Origin: Gnetum montanum
Lineage: Eukaryota > Streptophyta > Gnetopsida > Gnetales > Gnetaceae
Reading direction: 5' to 3'
Assembly (NCBI GenBank): GCA_015680685.1
Contig: MNCI01025042.1
Coordinates: 232,582 to 296,581 of the forward strand
Length of the DNA stretch: 64,000 nt
This document shows positions 38,274 through 48,579 of this stretch, piece after piece (position 1 is the first letter of the stretch; every line of letters begins with the position of its first letter). The position numbers and the translations under genes are program-made. A model generated the notes under the pieces. It ran no database searches. It saw nothing but the letters and a program-made list of their open reading frames with translations, and was not told the origin of the DNA.

Positions 38274-39233
38274 NNNNNNNNNNNNNNNNNNNNNNNNNNN
38301 NNNNNNNNNNNNNNNNNNNNNNNNNNNNNNNNNNNNNNNNNNNNNNNNNNNNNNNNNNNNNNNNNNNNNNNNNNNNNNNNNNNNNNNNNNNNNNNNNNNN
38401 NNNNNNNNNNNNNNNNNNNNNNNNNNNNNNNNNNNNNNNNNNNNNNNNNNNNNNNNNNNNNNNNNNNNNNNNNNNNNNNNNNNNNNNNNNNNNNNNNNNN
38501 NNNNNNNNNNNNNNNNNNNNNNNNNNNNNNNNNNNNNNNNNNNNNNNNNNNNNNNNNNNNNNNNNNNNNNNNNNNNNNNNNNNNNNNNNNNNNNNNNNNN
38601 NNNNNNNNNNNNNNNNNNNNNNNNNNNNNNNNNNNNNNNNNNNNNNNNNNNNNNNNNNNNNNNNNNNNNNNNNNNNNNNNNNNNNNNNNNNNNNNNNNNN
38701 NNNNNNNNNNNNNNNNNNNNNNNNNNNNNNNNNNNNNNNNNNNNNNNNNNNNNNNNNNNNNNNNNNNNNNNNNNNNNNNNNNNNNNNNNNNNNNNNNNNN
38801 NNNNNNNNNNNNNNNNNNNNNNNNNNNNNNNNNNNNNNNNNNNNNNNNNNNNNNNNNNNNNNNNNNNNNNNNNNNNNNNNNNNNNNNNNNNNNNNNNNNN
38901 NNNNNNNNNNNNNNNNNNNNNNNNNNNNNNNNNNNNNNNNNNNNNNNNNNNNNNNNNNNNNNNNNNNNNNNNNNNNNNNNNNNNNNNNNNNNNNNNNNNN
39001 NNNNNNNNNNNNNNNNNNNNNNNNNNNNNNNNNNNNNNNNNNNNNNNNNNNNNNNNNNNNNNNNNNNNNNNNNNNNNNNNNNNNNNNNNNNNNNNNNNNN
39101 NNNNNNNNNNNNNNNNNNNNNNNNNNNNNNNNNNNNNNNNNNNNNNNNNNNNNNNNNNNNNNNNNNNNNNNNNNNNNNNNNNNNNNNNNNNNNNNNNNNN
39201 NNNNNNNNNNNNNNNNNNNNNNNNNNNNNNNNN
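38274..39233. other. Assembly gap (960 N)
   Basis: Run of N inside the antisense gene of F2; it hides the counterpart of the R region 27.7-28.6 kb. Long frames reported across it are artefacts of the N run. Confidence 1.
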
Positions 39234-39299
39234 GGGCAGCTATGAACAGAGTATTGTTGAGGTAGTCTAACCCTCATGGAAATAGTGCCCACACATGCA

Positions 39300-39630
39300 T
39301 TAATGGGGTGTTGACTTAGGCCCACGGGTAGAACCATCTTCATTAACAAGTGGCCCCTCGTCAATGTCTTCTATGAAGACCATGACACCCTCTGCAGCTC
39401 CCGACAGCATTACCTCAAGCACACTCTGTGCAATCACCTCGCTAAAGTTCGACCAGATGGCCACCTCGAAATTGTCTAATAGGAAGGTCAAAAATTCACA
39501 TGCACCTTCCCTGAACCAAACCCCGTCTTCATCCACGGTTAGATCTAGGAGAGCCTCCCTAGCCTCAACGGGGCCAACCCATATTAAGACCCCGACAAGG
39601 TCAACAACAAGGAGGAAGCGCTTACTGTCC
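39300..39630 (-). other. F2 antisense gene exon 2: FCP1/NIF-like HAD phosphatase domain, partial
   Basis: The acceptor GGTTGCAG (39631-39638) joins phase 2 of exon 1 to frame DSKRFLLVVDLVGVLIW. Then VWFREGACEFLTFLL and NFEVAIWSNFSEVIAQSVLE follow, the typical first half of an FCP1/NIF domain. The usual DLDGTL is DLVGVL. A consensus-like donor GAG|GTAATG occurs after SVLE, so the exon may end near 39410 rather than at the stop at 39300. The remainder of the domain would fall in or near the gap. The F2 and R versions share the D-to-V change. Confidence 0.7.
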
Positions 39631-39719
39631 CTGCAACCAATCATGACACCACAATAAATTAGCCATGCTTCAAAACCACTTTACATCATAAATCGACACT
39701 TACAAATCTATTTTTTTTT

Positions 39720-40340
39720 TACTGTTTACACTCAGCGTATACGCCACATAAACCAGCGTATACGCCACATAAACCAACGTATACGCCGGTGAAATTGTTT
39801 ACGCTTAGCGTAATACACTGCTTAACTCAGCGTATACGCTGTACATTGAGCGTATACGCTGCCTAACTTAGCATATATGCTGACAATGAACTATTTTACG
39901 CTATCACCCGAACCTTTTACGCTCAGCGTATACACCGAAGAAACCCTTAGCGTATACGCCCAAGTTCGCTTTCACCGTAAGCAGTCTACACCAGCACGGA
40001 ACAAACAAGTGTACACCAGAAGCATGAAAAGCAAGTCTACGCTGTAAAAACAACTGCGCACACACAGCGTATATTCTAAACAAACCCTCAGCATATACGC
40101 CATCACAGTAAACAGAATTTACGTTGATAAAACAAACAAATCACGTTGACAAAATTTCATGCATAGAGAACTCATGACGTCGTGGCTTACGCTGACATGT
40201 GCAGGAAAATTGCTTACGCTAATAAAACTGATTACGCCTTGATAGTTTACGCTAACCTAATTTTACGCTATGAAATTGCGCTCGGCGTATACGCCGAAAA
40301 CCCCATACGCCAAAAAATCCTCTACGCTCGGCGTATACGC
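39720..40340. repeat. GTATACGC palindromic motif cluster in intron 1 of the F2 antisense gene
   Basis: At least eight near-exact copies of AGCGTATACGC, some as full palindromes GGCGTATACGCC (about 40284 and 40332), plus many TTTACGCT variants. The same motif fills U3 of both F2 LTRs (29740-30110, 46310-46690). Intron 1 is 39631-40405. Further TACGCT copies continue upstream of exon 1 to about 40745. Confidence 0.8.
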
Positions 40341-40536
40341 CGAGACTGTCTACGCTGAAAAAGAGAAGCAAAAAAATAATAATAGAGGAAGGGATCAGAG
40401 CCTACCTATGGGATGTCACAGGCCATGACGAGATCCTTGGCCTGGGCAGGCCCTACAGCATGGCTTTAGTCTCCTCCACAAAGGTCAAATTGGGACCCTT
40501 CCTCCCATGGCCTTCCACTTCTTTTCCTTTTCCCAT

Positions 40537-41258
40537 CTCGACCTCCTTTACGCTGATCGCACAAGTTTACGCTGAGGAGGACAATCTACGCTGAAGCCTG
40601 AAATTCTACACTCCGCGTCTACGTTGGGGTTTAGTGTTGGGCGTCTACGCTAAGGGTTACTCTTCGGCGTCTACGCTCATGAGTAAATTTATGCTTACGC
40701 TAGGGTGCGATAGTTTACGCTTATGCTTTGACAGTTTACGCTCTATCACTTACACTCATGATTCAAAGTAAGAAACAAATGAAACCCCTCCCCCCTTTCT
40801 TTATATACCGCTCCGCTGATGCTGATGCCGCCGTTTACAACACCGTTGCTCCTTTTTGCCATTTTGTGCCTCTTCACTTGGTTTTCACTAAATTTTCCCG
40901 AAAAAAAGAAATAATAATAATAATAATAATAATAATTAAAAATAGAGATTATTACGTCCTGGTTTCCCCGTGGACCCCATTTCGCATGTTTACGCTGAAC
41001 ATTCTAGTGTAAACCCCATTGAGGCCCGGTATGGTCTTAAACTGCCATTAAGGCCCGGTACGGCCTTAAACTACCATTTCCCAATCTAGTGACGGCTCGG
41101 TATGGCCTTAAACTACCACTTGCGGCCCGGTAAGGCCTTAAGCTGTTGTACGTCCCGGTGTGACAATAATTCACCATTATGCATGTACACATAGTTTAAA
41201 ATTACCAAAAGGCATAGAATGTTTCCCCTTTCTCTTATTCAACTCTTTGTTTATTGGC
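40537..41258. other. F2 region between antisense exon 1 and pol; possible antisense promoter, motif cluster
   Basis: From 40540 to 40745 TACGCT motifs continue upstream of the antisense ATG. A TTTATATA stretch (about 40800) and an (AAT)n microsatellite at 40911-40936 follow. From 41010 to 41165 five units of GGCCCGGTATGGCCTTAAACTACCA type are lined up. The region ends in a pyrimidine-rich stretch and AG at 41259-41260. The frame 40728-41012 is not accepted. Confidence 0.5.
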
Positions 41259-41260
41259 AG
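41242..41260 (+). promoter_or_regulatory. Candidate conserved 3' splice site before pol
   Basis: TCTTTGTTTATTGGCAG| stands 11 bases before the pol ATG. R has GACATGTAG|GATTAAAGTATG at the same place, and F1 GCATGATCAATGTATG, as if AG was mutated. Ogre-type Tat relatives are known to splice between protease and RT. The donor is unclear: F1 and R have AA|GTGA at the gag-pro stop, F2 has ATAA. Confidence 0.4.
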
Positions 41261-41271
41261 GAGCAAGCTCA

Positions 41272-44200
41272 ATGGATTGCCAGCATTTAACCGCACCGTT
41301 AATCATTGACGGACCATATGGCAAAATGGCACGAGACATTAACATAAACTTCATCAACTTAAGTTCACCAATGGATGATGTAGTCATAGCCTCAACGCTG
41401 CAAAAAATAGACAACTACAAAGTCATGACAAGAATCCTAGACATAGAAGCTGAGAATATCACTGAAGACCCATTGGCCAAAACTCCCATTACCATGCCTG
41501 ATGGGGAAATCAAAGTATTAAAATTAAGCACACTATTACAACTGCACTTGGCCAAAGACATCGAGAATGTGCTTAGGGAAAATATGAAAGCATTCGCATG
41601 GTCCTATACGGACATGCCTGGGCTAGATCCTAGAATTTTCCAGCACAACATTATTCTTGACCCAAAATTGAGACCAGTAAAACAAAAGGCACGAAAAGTT
41701 AGACCCAAGGTGGCATTGGCAGTTCAGAATGAGATCACCAAGCTTTATCAAGCTAGTTTCATTCAGGCTGTTGATTACGCTGAGTGGGTGTCCAACATGG
41801 TCATTGTCCTGAAGAAAAATGGAAGTATCCGCTTATGTATTGACTTCCGAGATCTGAACGTAGCAACCATAAAAGATGACTTTCCCCTACCCAGCATCGA
41901 TCAAATTTTTGACTCAACTGCCGGGCATGCCTTATTGTCTTTTATGGATGGCTTCTCGGGATACAATCAAATATGTATCAACCCGGAACATCAACTTAGG
42001 ACAACCTTTATGATGCCATGGGGAACCTTTTGCTATACAATGATGCCCTTTGGTCTCAAGAACGCTGGAGCCACATATCAAAGAGCGATGACATTTATCT
42101 TTAATGATTACATGCTATGATCGCTCAATGATTACGTGGATGACATTGTAGTTAGATAAAAAATGGAAGAACAACATGTACAAGATCTCGACTTAGTATT
42201 GAAACATTGTTTGAAGTATGAACTAAGACTTAATCCAAAAAAATGTGTCTTCGGCGTCAAAACAGGCAAAATGCTCAGATTCATAGCCTCCAAAGCAGGG
42301 ATACGGGTGGACCCCGATAAGGTTAAGGCCATAACAAACCTGAAACCACCAGGCAACCTTACCAAACTTCGAGGTCTACAAGGTAGATTGCAGTTTATCA
42401 GGCATTTCATAGAAAAACTGACGAACAAACTAAAACCTATGAACCACCTATTACGCAAAAAAATCCATTTTGGATGGACTCCGCAGTGCCAAGAAGCATT
42501 CGAGAACATCAAAACAGCTCTTGCCTAACTACCTACGGTTTACCCGCCCAAAAACGATAAACCATTTTACATCTACCTTGCCACTTCGGAATCGTCAATC
42601 GCATCTATGCTTTGCCAAAAACAAGATGATGGAACTGAAGTCCCTATATATTACTTGAGCAATGCATTAGTTGCCCACGAGAAAAGGTATAACGAAATGG
42701 AGAAGTCATGTTTAGCTTTGGTCTTTTCTTTAGGAAAATGGCGACACTACCTCTTCCGTAACCAAGTTTACATAATTTGCAAGGACAATGTACTGAGAGC
42801 CATAACAGGGAACATCTACAAAACAAGTCGAATAGCCCGGTGGAAAGCCATGATAGCTGAGTTTGACCTGTACTATGTAGCGCAATCATCAGTCAAGGGT
42901 CAAGCCATAGCAAACCAAATGGCCACATCACCAACACGTGATCAAGCAACTATAGAGCCAGAATTTGCGGATGAGAATATAAGAGCCATAGACACAGTGC
43001 CCAATGACTACGATTCCATCCTAAACTTTGACGGAGCATCCACCTCTCGAGGAGGAAGTGCAGCCGCTGTCATCACCTATCCCTCCGGGGAGATCCGACC
43101 CTTTACTTATCGTTTCAACTTTCATTGCACCAACAACATAGCAGAGTATGAAGGTCTCCTTAGAGGCCTCGCAGCAGCACTTGCTTCAGACATCACACTG
43201 CTTGTAGTCAGAGGAGACTCGCAACTAGTCCTAAACCAAGTCACAGACGTCTATACATGCAAAGCCCAACACTTACAACCATACTGCGACTTGGCAAAAC
43301 ACCTAATGAGGTAATTCGAAAACATCGATGTGCAACACGTTTCTAGAAATGATAACACCATCGCAGACGCGTTAGCCACATTAGCATTAAACATATCGTT
43401 GGACATGTTCCATGCATTACCAAGCTCTGTAACCAGTTGTGCTGAACCAATCACCGATACCCTTGACACGTTGCCGATTGCATCTGTTAGTACAACACAC
43501 GCGGTAGAATGGTATGATGACATAAAAGAATACCTTCTACGTGGTGAAACACCATGACATCTAACAAATGCATAGAAAGACGCCGTGCGGAAACGTTCTA
43601 AGCAGTATACCCTGGTAGGGGACACACTGTGTCGTCGATCCTATGAAGGCATATTGCTAATGTGCATTAGTAATACCGATGCCTGAACTATTGTTGATCA
43701 GGTACATGAGGGACTATGTGGAGGACACATAGCGCCAAAAGCCATGGCAATGAAAATCAGATGCTTAGGATAATATTGGCCGCACATGGAGTATGACTGT
43801 CTCTCCAAGGTTAAAACATGTAGCACTTGCCAAAAACACAGCAATCTAATACATGTCCCACCAAATGAGTTGCATACAGTGCAAATCACATGGCCCTTTC
43901 AAAAGTGGGGATTGGACCTTATCGGCCGAATAACACCATCATCTTCTGCAGGGCATAGTTTCATCATAACCGCAACCGAATATTTTACGAAGTGGGTAGA
44001 AGTTGCTCCACTTCGAAAAACTACGTCTAAACATGTATGCAATTTCATCCTCGAAAACATTGTAACCCATTTCGGCATTCCCATGACAATCATCACTGAT
44101 AACAGGCCATAATTTAGCAGTGCCGAAACCCAAACCTTTTGTGATAGTCTGGGGATCAAACACTCATTTTCATCCCCTTACTACCCTCAGAGCAATGGAC

Positions 44201-44748
44201 AAGCGGAAGCAACAAACAAGATGATTATTGCAATACTTAAGAAAATGCTTACCCAGAGCAAAAGAAAATGGCACGAGCAATTGATATACGCATTGTGGGC
44301 ATACCGTACTACGCACCGAACGTCAACAGGTAAAACACCATATAGTTTGGTTTATGGTTCAGAAGCTATTTTACCTTTGGAATTACAGGTACCATCTTTA
44401 AGGATCATACTCTTCGGACTCCTCGACGACGGGCAGAACAATGATCTATGCATCATTGACTTGGACTCGGTGGAAGAAGAACACATACGTGCACTTGACC
44501 AAATCGAATGGTACCAAAAACAACAACGGCAATGACATCGGCATAACATCAACAAGTGCCCTATCAAAGAAGGCGACCTTGTGCTTAAGGTTGTTCGGGA
44601 ACACCTGGAAAAATTCTCAGCTAACTGGGAGGGGCCTTACTTAGTCACTAAAGCATTTGACAATGGAGCATTCAAGCTAGCTGACGTAGAAGGAAACGAG
44701 CTTGCTAATCCGACCAATCACTTGTACCTAAAACCATTTTATGTTTGA
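41272..44748 (+). pseudogene. F2 pol: RT, RNase H, second RNase H, integrase
   Basis: The first 283 codons from ATG 41272 are open. RT shows CIDFRDLN, SFMDGFSGYNQI, MMPFGLKNAGATYQRAM and DYVDD (about 42130), with two stops nearby. RNase H is at about 42540-42900 (YYLSNALVAHEKRY, ALVFSLGKWRHYLF). The archaeal-like RNase H is at 43010-43390 (NFDGASTSRGGSAA; EYEGLLRGLAAAL; NDNTIADALATLA). Integrase: CSTCQKH zinc finger end, WGLDLIG, TDNRP, PQSNGQAEATN (catalytic D, D, E kept), C-terminal NPTNHLYLKPFYV, stop TGA 44746. About ten stops in total, so defective but recent. Confidence 0.9.
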
Positions 44749-46160
44749 GTACAAGCTCAGGTACGTGCAAGTCCTGGAATCACGATTATAGACTGATACC
44801 ACAGCTCATCCTGAAATAATGACAATAAAATGATACCACAGAACAGTCCTGGGTTATGACTTAAAACTGACACCACAACTGTTCTGGCATCATGACAATA
44901 AACTGATACCCCATAGTGTCCGCAATGACGATAAACTAGCACCCGTCTGGCATGACAGTAAACTGCCACCGTCACAACCATCAGAGTCCGCTAAGACTAT
45001 AAACTAGCTTGCCTCTGCATGGTCCGCTAAGACTAGAAACTGGCAACGTAACATCTGCCATGACGCTAAACGGGCAATGTCCGACGGGTTACGACATAAA
45101 ACTAACCCATGATAGTCTACTAAGACTATAAACTGGCACCTTCATCTCTGGCTCTTCACTCCACAGCCACACTCATTCATCATAATCACTACATCGCTCA
45201 CCGACACACAATCTCATCAACGTCACTGCCATTCATACACAATGCTCAGAATCTCCTCCAGTATTTTTGTTCCATCTGCAGTCGTTCAAATCTTAGCTCG
45301 CTTATTCACCCATGGTTTTCTTGTCTCCTTGGAGTTGTGTTTGCAGGATGACACCCTGAGGTTTTCATGCAAGAATGCATCTCATCGCAAGCAGCAAGAT
45401 GGGGCAATGTTCACAACACACATGGCAGGATGAAATCAAACCGTTCACTAGTACATTCCCATTCCCGGTATATTCACTATCTGTTTACCAACCTCCGATA
45501 CACCGAATACATTCAAAAATTTGAGCACACTGTTGCACACTGCAACATGTTATAGCAATTTCAACACATGGCCTAGCACCTGAGCATGAGTACAAGATCA
45601 ACGCAAACCTCCAAAAAAAAAGAGAGACCCTTGGCACTTCCCATATAAGCCCCAGGCGGGAAGGTAGTTGTCTCAAAACCAAGTACTCATGTCCAAAACG
45701 GTCCAGAAGCATCGAGTTGCATGGCTTTGGCTATCTGCCAATAGGCCCCCCCTAAACATTAAACAAGGGCCTTGTTCCTCCAAAGAGTGTAACACATCCT
45801 CCCATGGCTTTGGTCTTGCCAACAAGTTCTCTTGAACACTAACCAAGAGCCTTGTTCTGCCAAAGGACACACATCTCATGTCTGAATTCCGAGTCTGCTA
45901 AACAATGGCTATTGACAAGGACCAGCATGCCGCACACCCGAGCATCCCATCTCCCAGCATAATTCCTGGGGTAGTCACCAATCCCCACAATCCCTTTCCT
46001 CCTACCAGCTACAAATTTCACTTTTTCGATCCCATGTACTACTAAACACGGTGCGATGACATCTAGTCAAGTGGCAAAGAACAAAGTCTATATCAAGTTG
46101 CTTGTGGTGTTTTGCACTTCTTTGTCGACGCTTCTCGGGTTGATTCCTCCAAGCGTCAAT
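44749..46160. other. F2 3' untranslated region with motif cluster
   Basis: Between 44790 and 45140 units such as ATGACAATAAACTGATACC, AAGACTATAAACTAGC and GACGATAAACTAGCACC are repeated; they are the third site of the junction motif family. From 45150 to 46160 nothing is recognised; short frames there have no family resemblance. Confidence 0.55.
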
Positions 46161-46169
46161 AAAGAGGGG
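46161..46169 (+). other. F2 polypurine tract
   Basis: AAAGAGGGG followed by CCAA and LTR start TGAAACACC at 46174. Confidence 0.85.
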
Positions 46170-46173
46170 CCAA

Positions 46174-47348
46174 TGAAACACCACAAAATTTCAAGCCTGG
46201 TACTTCTCCAGAAAAATGCAGGTCCCTGAGACCCACGGACAACCATGGCTACATTTGGTGTCACGCATTGCAACTTTGGGATCAAAATGCTTAATTTTCA
46301 CTAAGTATGCAGTACCAGCATATACGCCCAGTGTCTACGCCCAACATCCACAGCGTATACGCCCAGCGTATACACCCAGCGTAGACATCCAAATTACACG
46401 CCCGACGTACACGCCTCACATGTACGCTCGGCAGGTACAACAGATGCATACGCCTGACGATGAAATCTCCAAAGATAGCATGAAGATAGCACTGAAGAGC
46501 AAGAATTGAAGCAAGTCGGCAACCGTCAGCGTATACGCCCCAGTGTATATGCCTAGCATCTATCAGCGTATACGCCCAGCGTCCATAGTATCTCCACCCA
46601 AGTTCACACACGCCCAGCATGTCCAGTGTATACGCCCAGCGTATACGCCGACCTGATGCAGTGTATACGCCCAGCGTATACGCCTAGAAGATGTAATATG
46701 TTGTATATTTGTAAATTGTATGCACCCAGTCAACATGCCACGTGTCTCCTAACCCGAGTCTAGCGTAACAACTGGTATAAAAGCCCTGATTTTCCACTTC
46801 CCCTAGGTCGGTTGGCAAAAATACTAGAGCATACCCAGGAGCAATTACGCTACGCACCAGAGTTAAAACCCTCTTACGCTGGAAAGCCTTGTACGCCGTG
46901 CACATAGTCTCTACACTCTGCCTACCGTGCGAACCAGCCGAGTCATCCCTGCATCCACCAGGGCTTTTCGTCCGCCTTTTGTTCCATCACAACTGCATTA
47001 GACCGGTGCACTGTACCTTCACTCTGTAATACCATTGTTTACAGTTTACGCTAATTTCTTACATGTGTTTCTATTTACACTCGTTTACATTTACGCCCTG
47101 TCTGCATCTGTTACGCTGTTTACGCTCTCGTTTACGTCCGTTACGCCGTTTACACATAACCCAGCGTGTAGCACTTTGGTATACGTTCGGGGAAATCCTT
47201 GTCTGATCCGCGCATGGACCACCCAAGGTACTATACCTTCATACATTCCAGCTCACCTTCAGGTGAAGGTAGGGTCTTCTGTACACGCCCTACGATCCCA
47301 CGGTCTCTGTTTCCTTCTAGTTGGAGACCGACGTTTTCAAGCGGTACA
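46174..47348 (+). repeat. F2 3' LTR
   Basis: 1175 bases, TGAAACACC...GGTACA. U3 has GTATACGCC copies at about 46352, 46528, 46563, 46625, 46640, 46661 and 46675; TATAAAAG at 46776-46783. Followed by the target duplication copy CCCAT. Confidence 0.95.
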
Positions 47349-47566
47349 CCCATGATTTACTAGATTTATGCTTATCTCTCCAAATCTATCCTTGGGAGAT
47401 GAAGTCCTCTATAATTGTAGCAGCACATATTCATTCAAAAATAGAAGAAATAAAAAAAAAAAGATATACAAAAGTTAGAAAGTTTAACAAGAGTGTGCTT
47501 GTTCTAACAAAGTTCTTTATTTCCTTTAAGCTTAGTTCATAGATCTAGGGTCCTTTAGACTCTTCA
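47349..47566 (+). repeat. Copia 5' LTR, right part
   Basis: Starts with the duplicated CCCAT and continues GATTTACTAGATTTATGC, aligning with 52885-53103. Ends ...GACTCTTCA. Confidence 0.9.
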
Positions 47567-47568
47567 TT

Positions 47569-47580
47569 TGGTATCGGAGC
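47569..47580 (+). other. Copia primer binding site (initiator tRNA-Met type)
   Basis: TGGTATCGGAGC lies 2 bases after the LTR end and differs at one base from TGGTATCAGAGC, the usual site complementary to plant initiator tRNA-Met. Confidence 0.85.
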
Positions 47581-47617
47581 ATGTTAGCTTAGATTCTTGA
47601 CAATAGATCTCTCTAGG

Positions 47618-48540
47618 ATGGCCCAAAATCACATATCCATGTCTCTCCAAGTTCCTATCTTCAACAGAGAGAATTATGGATATTAGGCAATCAAGATGAA
47701 GACATTTTTGATCTTACAAGATCTTTGGGATCTTGTTGAAAATGGATTCCAAGATGTTGATCAAGTAACATTTCAAGCATTGAAGGAAGATGAAAAGAAT
47801 GAATTTAAGGAGCTTCAAAAGAAAGATGCAAAAGCATTATTCATCATTCAACTAGGTTAGATCTAACAATCTTTCCCAAAATTGTTATGCATCAAACTAG
47901 CAAAGCTACATGGGATGCACTGGAGATTGCATACAAGGGATCATTAAAAGTTCGTGTTGTTAAGTTACAAGTTTTAAGAAAATATTTTTAATCTTTGTGC
48001 ATGCCAGATTCAAAGAATATTGATCAATATATTAGCTGATTTCAACAAGTTCAAAATAGACTTGAATCTTGTGGAGAAATGCTTGAGGGAAGGCATGCTG
48101 TTGAAAAGATCCTTTAAAGTGTAACCAGATGATATGATCTTGTCATCGTGGCTATTGAAGAAGCAAGAGATATTGATAAGATGACCATGGTTGAGCTCGT
48201 AGGAAGCTTAAGGACATACGAGCAAAGAATTGCTGATCGTAAGGATTCAATAGCAAATGCATTTCAAGCATAATTTTAGATGACATCCAATCAAAATCAA
48301 AATCAACATCAAAGATCCTCAAGTGGATTCTCATTCAAGGGACATGGACATGGTCGTGCCAGATCTAGAGGTTGTGGTCATGGAAGATCAAATCAATCAA
48401 AGGAAGGTAACCATTGTGATTTCTGTCGTATCAACACACATAATACTCTTGAATGTTGATCAAGAAAGAAATATGAAAAGAAGGGAAGAGCAAAAATTGT
48501 AGAACATGAAGATCAAAAAAAAAGGTGAGAAATTATTTTA
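47618..48540 (+). pseudogene. Copia gag
   Basis: ATG at 47618 gives MAQNHISMSLQVPIFNRENY, the typical gag start of plant copia elements (UBN2/Retrotran_gag_2 type), then LQDLWDLVENGF. Frameshifts and stops follow. A CCHC zinc knuckle, CDFCRINTHNTLEC, is at about 48418-48460. It would package the element RNA. Defective. Confidence 0.8.
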
Positions 48541-48579
48541 CATTGAAAAGGAGGAAGATCAACTCTTGATCTCTACAAA

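Larger units (their letters stand above)
35973..40536 (-). pseudogene. Antisense accessory gene of F2, intron-containing
   Basis: Minus-strand exons with GT-AG borders and consistent phase: exon 1 40406-40536 (MGKGKEVEGHGRKG); exon 2 from 39630 downwards; a gap at 38274-39233; exon 4 up to 37656 (FFAGYLRHFVEFLVVR, LSRPWINHLF); exon 5 37318-37551 (acidic, ETITEEEETNTEKNNEEE, then NQMFSSFFKGNLDLDDPP); exon 6 37036-37230 (TWAEMPSKMDFVAGIVEEV); exon 7 36174-36961 (charged, probably coiled coil; EEEILHRLEFGLG at its end); exon 8 35973-36074 (acidic tail ending DDPPVPDF). Exons 5-8 keep frame across every junction. In-frame stops: TAG in exons 1, 5 and 7; TAA and TAG in exon 4. Function unknown; the FCP1-like part suggests descent from a host phosphatase-like protein. 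R carries the same exons. Confidence 0.8.
29602..47348 (+). mobile_element. Element F2: youngest forward Tat-lineage Ty3/gypsy element, inserted in the copia LTR
   Basis: 17.7 kb with LTRs 29602-30763 and 46174-47348, PBS at 30769, PPT at 46161 and target duplication CCCGT (29597-29601) / CCCAT (47349-47353); the uninterrupted copia LTR has TCCAT there. Order: gag-pro (31379-35421), antisense gene (35973-40536, -), pol (41272-44748). Coding parts have isolated stops rather than wholesale decay. A 960-base assembly gap lies in the antisense gene. Confidence 0.95.

Noticed and set aside
38093-39364. Long open frames on both strands across 38.1-39.4 kb
   Set aside because: They are open only because of the 960-base N run; real coding is limited to the flanking antisense exons.
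40911-40936. (AAT)n microsatellite as a regulatory signal
   Set aside because: Simple repeat in an AT-rich spacer, not present in F1 or R.
45150-46160. Possible gene in the F2 3' UTR
   Set aside because: Several short frames on both strands, none with recognisable motifs or conservation in F1.
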